Positions 54,660-62,473 of a stretch of 64,000 bases of DNA are shown piece by piece. The stretch covers positions 124,001 through 188,000 of the forward strand of contig CAVYQS010000005.1 in assembly GCA_963770765.1 (NCBI GenBank). Reading direction: 5' to 3'. Within the stretch, counting starts at the first letter, position 1. The number at the start of each line of letters is the position of its first letter. The DNA is from CAVPCY01 sp963770765 (lineage in GTDB: Bacteria > Actinomycetota > Coriobacteriia > Anaerosomatales > PHET01). A program made the translations under genes and the position numbers. The notes below the pieces were generated by a model that searched no databases, was not told the DNA's origin, and saw only the letters and a list, made by a program, of their open reading frames with translations.

Positions 54660-54935
54660 ATGTCAGAGCTGCGCTATATCGAAGGCGTCGCGACCCTCGA
54701 GCTCGATGCCTCTAAGTGCAACGGGTGCATGCTGTGCACGATGGTCTGCCCCCACGCGGTGTTCGAGGTGACGGACCGCCGGGCGCGGATCGTGGATCTC
54801 GACGCGTGCATGGAGTGCGGGGCATGCGCCAAGAACTGCGCGCAGGGCGCGATCAGCCTCAAGCCGGGGGTCGGTTGTGCCGCTGCGATCATCCATAGCT
54901 GGATCCACGGCGGCGAACCGAGCTGCGGCTGCTGA
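54660..54935 (+). CDS. hgcB: HgcB, 2[4Fe-4S] ferredoxin partner of HgcA
   Basis: A 91-residue ferredoxin. Cluster motifs are CNGCMLCTMVCP (20-31) and CMECGACAKNCAQG (50-63); CMECGAC is the HgcB signature. Cys73 and the C-terminal pair Cys89/Cys91 (SCGC) match the additional cysteines that are known in the family to bind or shuttle mercury. It reduces the HgcA corrinoid. The ATG starts directly after the hgcA stop (54657-54659), so expression is coupled. Confidence 0.93.
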   Translation: MSELRYIEGVATLELDASKCNGCMLCTMVCPHAVFEVTDRRARIVDLDACMECGACAKNCAQGAISLKPGVGCAAAIIHSWIHGGEPSCGC

Positions 54936-55027
54936 AGCACCATCTCCCACTCGATGGCCGATGCCCGCAGCCGGGGCCGACTTGCGGTAGCGTGTGTGGA
55001 GCACACCTACCGAAGGGACACGCCGCA

Positions 55028-55561
55028 ATGGATCGCGAAGCCGAACTGCGGGTCGGACTCGAGGAGGCTCGCGCGGAGACGCGCGCGTCGTTCGAGAACC
55101 GCGCAATCATGTACGCATACATCTTCGACGAGCTTGAGTCCGAGGTCGGCACCGAGCGCGCCACCCGGATCATGAAGCGCGCCATCTACCGCCGAGGGCT
55201 CGATATGAGCGAGCGCTACCGCGATGCCGCTGAGGCACGCGACCTGGCTGAGGTCGGAAGGCTGTTCGTGGAGGGGTCGCCCGCGCAGGGCGCGCTCTTC
55301 ACGCCGGCGGTCGAGGAGGTCGCTGCTGACCGGCTGGTTCTCAGCATGCGCAACTGTCCGCTTGCCGACGCATGGCGTGAAGCGGGCTACTCGGACGCCA
55401 AGGTCGACCTGCTGTGCGAGATCGCAGCCGAGGTCGACGAGGGCACCTTCAAGGGCGCCGGACTCGAACTGACCTTTCTGGACCGTCAGGCCTGCGCCGG
55501 ATCGAGCGCCTGCCTGCTCGAACTCAAGCTCCGTGGGAAGCCCGCACCGGGCACACGCTAG
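55028..55561 (+). CDS. L-2-amino-thiazoline-4-carboxylic acid hydrolase-family protein
   Basis: A 177-residue protein of the ATC-hydrolase (PF14196-like) family. Recognisable parts are FENRAIMYAYIFDELESEVG and ERATRIMKRAIYRRGLDM. The LSMRNCPLADAW region follows, and DRQACAGSSACLLELKLRG holds two further Cys near the C terminus. True ATC hydrolases help make cysteine from aminothiazoline carboxylate, but many homologues in anaerobes have unknown function. It lies 92 bp after hgcB on the same strand; whether it belongs to the operon is open. Confidence 0.75.
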   Translation: MDREAELRVGLEEARAETRASFENRAIMYAYIFDELESEVGTERATRIMKRAIYRRGLDMSERYRDAAEARDLAEVGRLFVEGSPAQGALFTPAVEEVAADRLVLSMRNCPLADAWREAGYSDAKVDLLCEIAAEVDEGTFKGAGLELTFLDRQACAGSSACLLELKLRGKPAPGTR

Positions 55562-55696
55562 CGGCCATCGCGGAGGGCTCCGAGGTTACGAAACCGTCGC
55601 CTGCTCGCAGGCGCCCCTTAACGTCGCTCGCGCACACTCGGTGGTGAGGCCGGCCACATCGGATGGCAGGCCGAACGAGAGAAAGAGGTGTGCACG

Positions 55697-56170
55697 ATGA
55701 GCGATGAATCGATGACCCCGCCAATCGCCAGCGAGGCGCCGACCGCGCCTCTGACGCAGCCCGCCGAGCAGCCTGCAGCCGCATCCGTCGCCCCGGTGCC
55801 CGCTCCCGCCCACAAGCCTGCCCGCTCCAACGCCGGCATGTACGTGTTCGCGGTAGCGGCGGCGCTTGTGCTTGCCCTTGGATTGTCGGCGGTCTCCTTT
55901 GGCGCAGGAGTGTTCGTGGGCCGCCTCGGAGGTGCCGGACGCGGGACCGCGGCCAGCGGTCCCGTCGCGAACGGCGGCCAAGCGAACGCGCCGGACGCGC
56001 GCGGCGGCGGCGTGGGTGGCCATGAAGGTCGCGAGGACGGCGACGGACAGTCCGGCACTGCTCGCGGACAGGGCCGCATGCGCGGTGGCTTCCCGGGGCA
56101 TCCGGGCGGACAGGGCACTCCGGCGGCGCCCAACGGCCAGAACGTTCCCGCAGTTCCTGACGCGCAGTAG
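55697..56170 (+). CDS. Single-helix protein with Gly-rich tail
   Basis: A 157-residue protein. The N-terminal about 45 residues are Pro/Ala-rich and cytoplasmic, one membrane helix (about 49-72, MYVFAVAAALVLALGLSAVS) follows, and the external region is low-complexity Gly/Arg/Asp (GGGVGGHEGREDGDG, MRGGFPGHPGGQG). No family recognised. The ATG at 55697 follows AGAGG by 8 bases. It precedes a two-component system; the tail resembles those of envelope-stress reporters, but that is only a resemblance. Confidence 0.6.
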   Translation: MSDESMTPPIASEAPTAPLTQPAEQPAAASVAPVPAPAHKPARSNAGMYVFAVAAALVLALGLSAVSFGAGVFVGRLGGAGRGTAASGPVANGGQANAPDARGGGVGGHEGREDGDGQSGTARGQGRMRGGFPGHPGGQGTPAAPNGQNVPAVPDAQ

Positions 56171-56189
56171 CGCGCGTGACACACGCCGA

Positions 56190-56221
56190 CCGCACCCGCC
56201 GACGAACGAGTCCGGGTGCGG
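56190..56221 (+). terminator. Hairpin between small membrane protein and two-component genes
   Basis: CCGCACCCG (56190-56198) pairs perfectly with CGGGTGCGG (56213-56221), with extra ACACG/CGTGT pairing possible outside. It lies between the stop at 56170 and the response regulator. It has no long T tract, so termination strength is moderate. Confidence 0.5.
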
Positions 56222-56255
56222 TCGTGCGTGTTACGCTCCGAGGAGGATGGACCGA

Positions 56256-56945
56256 GTGAACAACATTCTGGTGATCGAAGACGACCCGGCCGTCGCCGAG
56301 GGGCTGGTGGAGGGCATCGGCCGTGAGGGCTTCGACGTGCACTGGGAGTCGACTGGGGCCGGCGGCGTCGCGTACGCTCGCGAGAGCTCACCGCATCTCG
56401 TCGTGCTCGACGTGCGCCTTCCCGACGGATCCGGCTTCGACTTCTGCCGGCAGATCCGTCAGGCGGGACTGCGGATGCCGGTGTTGATGCTCACCGTGCA
56501 GTCCGATGAGGTCGACAAGGTCCTCGGGCTCGAGATGGGCGCCGACGACTACCTGACCAAGCCGTACCGACTGCGCGAGCTCATCGCGCGCATCCGAGCA
56601 CTCATGCGCCGCTCATATGGGGAGCTGGCGACCGCCGAAGCCGACGTCCTCTACGCCGCGGACCTCGTGATCGACCGCACGAGCGCTCGAGTCACTCGCG
56701 GAGGGCGCGAACTCAACCTCACGCCTACCGAGTTTCGGCTGATGGTATTCCTGGCTCAGCACCCCGGTCAGGCCTTCTCCCGCGGACAGCTCATCGAGAA
56801 CGTCTGGGGTTCCGACAGCGAGCTCTACGATGACAAGACGGTGAGTGTGCACGTCCGCCGCCTTCGCGAGAAGATCGAGCCCGATCCGAGCGACCCGGCG
56901 CTGATCCTGACCGTTCCCGGCATCGGGTACCGGCTCTCCACGTGA
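56256..56945 (+). CDS. OmpR-family response regulator
   Basis: A 229-residue two-component regulator. The receiver domain has acidic E8-D9-D10, phospho-acceptor Asp52 in LVVLDVRLPDGSG and Lys in LTKPYRLREL. The C-terminal winged helix has LNLTPTEFRLMVFLA and DKTVSVHVRRLREKIE. The GTG at 56256 (MNNILVIEDD) is chosen over the ATG at 56247 because AGGAGG abuts that ATG and leaves proper 9-base spacing to the GTG. The stop overlaps the kinase start (GTGA). Target genes are unknown; the neighbouring MacAB operon is a candidate. Confidence 0.92.
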   Translation: MNNILVIEDDPAVAEGLVEGIGREGFDVHWESTGAGGVAYARESSPHLVVLDVRLPDGSGFDFCRQIRQAGLRMPVLMLTVQSDEVDKVLGLEMGADDYLTKPYRLRELIARIRALMRRSYGELATAEADVLYAADLVIDRTSARVTRGGRELNLTPTEFRLMVFLAQHPGQAFSRGQLIENVWGSDSELYDDKTVSVHVRRLREKIEPDPSDPALILTVPGIGYRLST

Positions 56946-58384
56946 ACCGAGACTCGCGCATACGGCGCCCGTCGTCGATTCGATACCGCCTCGCGCTCAC
57001 CTACGCGGGGATCGCTCTGTTGACGGTGGCCGTGCTGGGAAGCGTGCTCGTACTCGTGCTCGACAACTACTTCCGCGCCGCCGAAGACGCGTATCTCGCC
57101 GCGGTGGCGTCGCGGGCGGGCGAGCAGTTCACAAGGCCGCGGGTCTCTTCGGGCGACCTAGGCCGAGAGGTCCTCATCCTGGCGCTGACCGCACAGACGC
57201 GCGCCAGGCTCTACGACACGGACGGCAACCTGATCGTGGACTCCGGCCTGCCTGCCGACATCGATCCCGACGAGCTGGCGCCGCCCGTCGAAGGTCGCGA
57301 GGGTTTCCGCGGTGACAGGCTGCCGTCTCCGCTTGGCGGCGGGATATTCGGCAGCGATCCGGATGCCGACGCGCCGCGCTCCGATCGTACGTTGCGCGCG
57401 TCCGTGGTCGGCGCCGACGGCGAGCCGGCGGGCTGGTTGCTGCTGTCAGACGGTCCGGCTTCCGGCCGAGACGTGCTGGCGAGCGTGGCTCAGGCGCTCG
57501 CGCTGGCGGCGGTGGTTGCGGTGATCCTGGCGGCTCTCGCCGGCTACCTTCTCAGCGGCCGCATATCCAGACCGCTCGTCGCGCTCACGGCGACGAGCGA
57601 CGAGATGGCCGAGGGCCACCTCGGTGCCCGCGCCGACATCGATCGAGATGACGAAGTGGGCCGTCTTGCCGCGTCGTTCAACAGCATGGCCGACCGGATC
57701 GAGGCGACAGTCACCACGCTGCGCCGCTTCGTCGCAGACGCGGCGCACGAGATCGGGACGCCGCTGACCGCGCTTCAGGCCGATCTGGAGCTCGCCGAGG
57801 AGGCCCCCGACGGCGTTGATGAGCGTGTCTTCGTGCGTCGAGCGCTCGAGCAGGCTCGGCGTATCGAGGATCTCTCGGCGAACCTGCTGCGTCTTTCGCG
57901 GCTGGAGGCCGGCGAGACGACCGGCACCGCGGAGCGCGTCGACCTCGGAGCGCTGATGCGCACGACCGCAGACGCGGCGGCGTCGCGGGCTGAACAGGCC
58001 GGGCTCGAGCTCGTCGTCCATGCGTCCGAGGGGCCGATCGAGATCATGGGCGACAGCGCGAAGCTTCAGGTCCTCATCGAGAACCTGCTCGATAACGCGT
58101 TCAAGTTCACGCCGCACGGCGGCGAGGTGGATGCCGGTGTCGGCATCGACATCGACGGGCGTCACGCCCTCGTGTGGGTGCACGACTCGGGCATCGGTAT
58201 CCCCCCTGCCGAGCAGCCCGAGATCTTCAGCCGGTTCTACCGTGCACGCAATGTGGCGGCCTATCCCGGAAGCGGCCTAGGCCTTGCGATCGTGCAGGCG
58301 ACCGCAGCGGGTCACGGCGGTACGGTGGGGCTTCGCAGCGATGAGACCGGGACGCGTTTCGAGGTGCGGCTACCGCTCGCGTGA
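56942..58384 (+). CDS. Sensor histidine kinase
   Basis: A 480-residue kinase. Membrane helices lie at about 18-40 and 181-203, flanking a roughly 140-residue sensor region rich in Gly/Pro/Asp; HAMP covers about 204-256. The H-box FVADAAHEIGTPLTALQ gives His269; HEIGTPL replaces the usual HELRTPL. The ATPase domain has LIENLLDNAFKFTP, VHDSGIGIP and GSGLGLAIVQA. It pairs with the preceding response regulator by a 4-bp overlap. The signal is unknown. Confidence 0.93.
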   Translation: MNRDSRIRRPSSIRYRLALTYAGIALLTVAVLGSVLVLVLDNYFRAAEDAYLAAVASRAGEQFTRPRVSSGDLGREVLILALTAQTRARLYDTDGNLIVDSGLPADIDPDELAPPVEGREGFRGDRLPSPLGGGIFGSDPDADAPRSDRTLRASVVGADGEPAGWLLLSDGPASGRDVLASVAQALALAAVVAVILAALAGYLLSGRISRPLVALTATSDEMAEGHLGARADIDRDDEVGRLAASFNSMADRIEATVTTLRRFVADAAHEIGTPLTALQADLELAEEAPDGVDERVFVRRALEQARRIEDLSANLLRLSRLEAGETTGTAERVDLGALMRTTADAAASRAEQAGLELVVHASEGPIEIMGDSAKLQVLIENLLDNAFKFTPHGGEVDAGVGIDIDGRHALVWVHDSGIGIPPAEQPEIFSRFYRARNVAAYPGSGLGLAIVQATAAGHGGTVGLRSDETGTRFEVRLPLA

Positions 58385-58503
58385 TTCGAGTGGCTCTCAG
58401 CGCTCGATGCAGTCGCAGGGTGGTACATACCAACGTGTATGCACGAACGCATGCGCTCTTGGCCGGGCGCGGGAGTCCTCAGGTGGTCTTTGGGGGCAGC
58501 AAC

Positions 58504-59949
58504 ATGGGTCGGCCTGCTTGGACATCGCAACGGAGACCGAGGGCGTTCTGGCTCATGTCTTCGGTCGCAATCGCTCTCCTGATGTGCGCGCCGATGCTCG
58601 CCGGCGCAGGCCCCGTCAGGGTTGACGTCACGAGCGACTCCAACCAGTCTCCGGTGTTCGAGACGCTCTACGATCCGCTCATGCGGAATCCCGACGTCTG
58701 GAATGAGTTCAAGTACGACGCGCGTGAGTACCCGCTCCTCGGCGGGTACACCGCGAACAAATCCTTGCCGGCCGTACGTATCTTCGCGCCGGTGAGGAAC
58801 GGAGACTACCGGGTGGTAGCGAATCTGTATGGCCAACCCACGATCACCTACCGGTACTTCTATTCGTATCAGGCGAACGACCCGCTGATCCACAGCGTCG
58901 ATGTTGGCCCACAGCCCGATTGCGCCGAGTTCGCACTGGAGCCGACGCACGTGACGGACGGCCAGTTCAATCTGTATATCCAGAGAGCTGATGCCGTCGC
59001 GGGACCCGAGTTCTATTTCGGGTGGGCTTGGGTGACGCTCATTCCGATCAACGACGCGCCGGTGGCGACCGGCGATTCCTACAACACCGCCGAGTCTCAT
59101 CCCCTCGTGGTGGGTGCTCCAGGGGTGCTCGCGAACGACGCGGATGTCGACGGCGACACCCTCACTGCGGTCAAGGCCAGTGATCCGATGCATGGCACAG
59201 TCACGGTGGAATCGAACGGCTCATTCACCTATACGCCACCGCCTGGTTGGACAGGGAGCGACTCCTTCCTCTACAGAGCCAACGACGGGACGGCCGAATC
59301 GGTTCCAGCGACGGTGAGCATCACGGTGAGCCCGAGACCGGCGACCACAATCCGTCGCTCGTCGCCGTCGAAGACGATCGGGTACGGGACGGCCTACAAG
59401 CTCACGGGCTCGTTGCATTCGGCAGCACCCATGCCGACTGGGCAGAGGATCACGCTTGAGCGGTCCACCGATGGCATGTCCTTCACCCTCACGTCGCTCA
59501 CGGCCTACACGGAGGCCGATGGCGCGTTCTCCTTCAGTGTGAAACCGGACCGCAAGACGTGGTACCGGGCACGTTTCGCCGCGACAGCCTCGTACCACGG
59601 CTCGACCGGCGCGGCCGCGGTTGTCTCGGTTCGCCCGTATGTGCAGACACCCAGAGCGCCCAAGACGATGAAGCGCTCGAAGCAGTACACGGTCTATGGG
59701 TCGCTGAAGCCCCGGCACACCCGGGGTACAAGGCCGGTACGGATCTACAAGTACAAGAAGGTCGGGGCGAAGTGGGTGAAGAAGGGCTACGTCAAGGCCG
59801 TGGCCTCCGACCACCAGGGCCACACTCGCTACAAGGCCAGGGTAAGGCTCACGAGCAAGGGCACGTGGCGCCTGAGGGCTTACGCGCCTGCGGACAGCAG
59901 ACACGTGAAGGCGTGGTCGAGCGGCTACGACACCGTGCGGGTCAAGTAG
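58504..59949 (+). CDS. Secreted Ig/cadherin-like protein
   Basis: A 481-residue predicted secreted protein. The signal peptide is about 1-36 (SSVAIALLMCAPMLAGAG). An unrecognised N-domain spans about 40-180. A tandem-95/Big-type cadherin-like domain follows with VLANDADVDGDTLTAVKAS and the GSDSFLYRANDGTAES stretch, typical of bacterial adhesion proteins. The last part has repeats resembling YKLTGSLHS/YTVYGSLKP in an all-beta, basic C terminus common in actinobacterial surface proteins. The ATG at 58504 is chosen because the signal peptide begins there. Envelope function is inferred. Confidence 0.75.
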   Translation: MGRPAWTSQRRPRAFWLMSSVAIALLMCAPMLAGAGPVRVDVTSDSNQSPVFETLYDPLMRNPDVWNEFKYDAREYPLLGGYTANKSLPAVRIFAPVRNGDYRVVANLYGQPTITYRYFYSYQANDPLIHSVDVGPQPDCAEFALEPTHVTDGQFNLYIQRADAVAGPEFYFGWAWVTLIPINDAPVATGDSYNTAESHPLVVGAPGVLANDADVDGDTLTAVKASDPMHGTVTVESNGSFTYTPPPGWTGSDSFLYRANDGTAESVPATVSITVSPRPATTIRRSSPSKTIGYGTAYKLTGSLHSAAPMPTGQRITLERSTDGMSFTLTSLTAYTEADGAFSFSVKPDRKTWYRARFAATASYHGSTGAAAVVSVRPYVQTPRAPKTMKRSKQYTVYGSLKPRHTRGTRPVRIYKYKKVGAKWVKKGYVKAVASDHQGHTRYKARVRLTSKGTWRLRAYAPADSRHVKAWSSGYDTVRVK

Positions 59950-59998
59950 GAGGGGCAGGTAGGGCGACTGTGCTCACTGCTGCTCGCGGCCCGAGACT

Positions 59999-60505
59999 CT
60001 ACTTGATGATCACCGCCTTGGCCGCGTTCACGCCTGGGGCCTCGGGCTCGGCGAAGATCAGAACGGCGGCGCCTTCTTCCAGCGTGGCGCTCTCCCCGTC
60101 GACCGATGCGACCACCGTGGCCTCATCGAGGTAGGCATTCGCGGAGCCGCCCGCTGCGAGCGTCACCGTGATCTTGTCTTCGCTGAGACCGCTGACGGTG
60201 CCCTCGAGTAGGCTTGAACCGCGGCCCGGACGGGCGCTTGGCGCCACACCAGGGCCGGTCGGGCCCGCCTGATCACGGGGGCCGCCCGTGGGCATGTCGA
60301 TACCCTTCTCCTCGAAGAAGGCCTTCCGCTCTGGCTCGCTCATGTTCTGAAGCTGCGCGCGCTCGGCCACTGAGAGCTGCGTGAAGCCCCCCGGCCCACC
60401 CTGACCGCTTCGTGCTGAGCCGCCTCCCGAGAGGAACCAGCCTCCGGCGAACGCCGCGCTCGCGATGAGCGCCGCCCCGATCACCAGCCCGATCGTCTTG
60501 TTCAT
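59999..60505 (-). CDS. Single-helix Gly-rich protein of the MacAB operon
   Basis: A 168-residue protein: signal anchor at about 3-24 (TIGLVIGAALIASAAFAGGWF), a Gly/Ser stretch, then a helical segment (SVAERAQLQNMSEPERKAFFEEKG) and a beta-rich C domain (KITVTLAAGGSANAYLDEATV). No family recognised. The ATG at 60505 follows AAGGAG by 7 bases. It is last in the operon after the MacB-type permease, 61 bp downstream of it, so it is presumably an accessory of that system. Confidence 0.65.
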   Translation of the reverse strand: MNKTIGLVIGAALIASAAFAGGWFLSGGGSARSGQGGPGGFTQLSVAERAQLQNMSEPERKAFFEEKGIDMPTGGPRDQAGPTGPGVAPSARPGRGSSLLEGTVSGLSEDKITVTLAAGGSANAYLDEATVVASVDGESATLEEGAAVLIFAEPEAPGVNAAKAVIIK

Positions 60506-60566
60506 GTCCACACTCCTTCGTCACTTGGGGCCAGTGCGGCGCGCTGCCGCCCGGCCATCGATTCAG

Positions 60567-61787
60567 TCACTGGTACCTCAGCGCCTCGATGGGGCTCATG
60601 CGGGCCGCTCGGCGCGCGGGATAGAAGCCGAAGATCACGCCGATTCCCGCCGAGACACCCGCGGCCATCACCACGGACTCCCAGGTGACGACCGCCGCAG
60701 AGCTCATGACCTGCGCGGCAATGACCGCGATCGCCCAACCGGACGCGATTCCGATTGCCCCGCCGGCCAGCGTGAGCATCACCGACTCGGCGAGGAACTG
60801 GCTCGTGATCGCGCTCTCATCGGCGCCGAGGGCCTTGCGCAGGCCTATCTCGCGCGTGCGCTCGGTTACGGTGGTGAGCATCATGTTCATGATCCCGATG
60901 CCGCCCACGAGCAGCGAGATGCTCGCGATCGCGGCGAGCAGCGTCGTGAAGGTGCCGGTCACCTCGCTGAGCGTCTCGAGCATGTCGGTCATGTTCATGA
61001 CGTTGAAGTCGGCGTCGCTCTCATCGGCGATGCCGTGCAGTTGGAGCAGCGTGCTCGTGACCTCCGCCTCGGCAACGTCCATATCGGAGCCGCTGGGAAT
61101 CTGGAGCTGGACCGAGGAGAGGTACTCCGAGCCGCTCACGAAGCGCTGGAGTGTGGAGAGCGGGATGAACGCCGAGGAGTCGACGTTGCTCATCCCCGAC
61201 GTGCCCTTCTCCTCGAGGACGCCGACCACCGTGAAGCTCATGGTGCCGGCGCGGACGCGCTCACCCACCGGGTCGACGCCCTCACCGAAGAGGTCGATGG
61301 CAGTCTGATAGCCGAGCACCATCACGCGCGAGTACGCCTTGTTGTCGTGCGCAGTGACGAATTCGCCGGTGGAGACCGTCAGAGAGTTCACGCCGGCGTA
61401 GTCTGCCGTCACGCCGCTGATCGAGGAGTTGGTGTTTTTCTCGCCGGCGATCAGCTGTGACTGGCTGCTCGACAGTGGCGCGACCGCTTCCACGGTTTCG
61501 AGCTGGCTCAGCGCATCTGCATCGTCGAGCGTGAGCGATTCGACATTGCCGGCGGCCATGCGGGCACCGCCTCCCCGCTGGCCACCAGCGCCGGGGCGCA
61601 CGGTGAGCAGGTTGGAACCCGCGCTCTCGATGCGGCTCGTGACAGACTGCTGGCTTCCGGTGCCCAGTGCCATCAGTGCGATGACCGATGCGATGCCCAC
61701 GACGATGCCCAGGATGGTGAGGAAGCTGCGCACCTTATTGGAGCTGAGTGAGTAGAACGTCTCCGCCAGGAGGTCGGTGAGTCTCAT
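60567..61787 (-). CDS. MacB-type ABC transporter permease
   Basis: A 406-residue FtsX-like permease of the MacB family. The first helix (VRSFLTILGIVVGIASVIALMALG) is followed by a MacB-PCD periplasmic domain (about 45-270) and three C-terminal helices (LLAAIASISLLVGGIGIMNMML, LAGGAIGIASGWAIAVI, AAGVSAGIGVIFGFYP). It matches the mechanotransmission transporters that drive a periplasmic adaptor. Its start overlaps the ATPase stop. The ATPase is separate rather than fused as in E. coli MacB. Confidence 0.92.
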   Translation of the reverse strand: MRLTDLLAETFYSLSSNKVRSFLTILGIVVGIASVIALMALGTGSQQSVTSRIESAGSNLLTVRPGAGGQRGGGARMAAGNVESLTLDDADALSQLETVEAVAPLSSSQSQLIAGEKNTNSSISGVTADYAGVNSLTVSTGEFVTAHDNKAYSRVMVLGYQTAIDLFGEGVDPVGERVRAGTMSFTVVGVLEEKGTSGMSNVDSSAFIPLSTLQRFVSGSEYLSSVQLQIPSGSDMDVAEAEVTSTLLQLHGIADESDADFNVMNMTDMLETLSEVTGTFTTLLAAIASISLLVGGIGIMNMMLTTVTERTREIGLRKALGADESAITSQFLAESVMLTLAGGAIGIASGWAIAVIAAQVMSSAAVVTWESVVMAAGVSAGIGVIFGFYPARRAARMSPIEALRYQ

Positions 61788-62473
61788 TGGGTGTCACTCT
61801 CCTCGTGCGCAAGCCCGTCCTGGATGCGGATCACGCGTTTGGCGTGTGCCGCGATATCGGGCTCGTGGGTGATCAGCACGATCGTGCGGCCCTCATCGTT
61901 CAGGCGGCCGAACAGGTCCATGATCGTGATGCCGGTGGCGGTGTCGAGGTTGCCGGTGGGCTCATCGGCCAAGATCAGGTGCGGGTTGTTCACGAGCGCC
62001 CGCGCAATGGCCACGCGCTGCATCTGGCCACCGGAGAGTTCGTTGGAGCGGTGCGTCCACAGCTTCTCGGGCAGCGCCACCGCTTCGAGCGCGCAGGCTG
62101 CTCGGCACTCGCGCTCCTCGGGCTCGACGCGCGTGTAGAGCATCGGCATCGTGACGTTTCGCATCACCGTGGCCCGCGGCAGCAGATTGAACGACTGGAA
62201 CACGAAGCCGACCGTCTCGCGTCGGACCTGCGCGAGCTCGGCGGTGTCGAGTTCGGCCACGTCGCGTCCCGCGATGCGGTAGGTCCCGCTCGTGGGGGTG
62301 TCCAGGCAGCCGATGATGTTCATGAGCGTCGACTTGCCCGACCCCGAAGGGCCGATGATGGCGACGAACTCGCCTTCCTTCACGCTCAGGCTGACTCCCT
62401 GAAGCGCGTGGGTTTCGGCTCCGCCGCCGTCGTAGATCTTGTGCAGGTCGATGGCCTCGATGACGGTGGCCAC
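61784..62473 (-). CDS. MacB/LolD-type ABC ATPase
   Basis: A 229-residue ABC ATPase. Walker A is GPSGSGKST at about 40-48, Q-loop FVFQSFNLLPRATV, signature ELSGGQMQRVAIARAL, and Walker B HLILADEPTGNLD with the H-loop ITHEPDIA. It powers the adjacent MacB-like permease. The start touches the adaptor gene stop (62473), and its end overlaps the permease start, so the three genes form one unit. Confidence 0.95.
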   Translation of the reverse strand: MATVIEAIDLHKIYDGGGAETHALQGVSLSVKEGEFVAIIGPSGSGKSTLMNIIGCLDTPTSGTYRIAGRDVAELDTAELAQVRRETVGFVFQSFNLLPRATVMRNVTMPMLYTRVEPEERECRAACALEAVALPEKLWTHRSNELSGGQMQRVAIARALVNNPHLILADEPTGNLDTATGITIMDLFGRLNDEGRTIVLITHEPDIAAHAKRVIRIQDGLAHEESDTQ

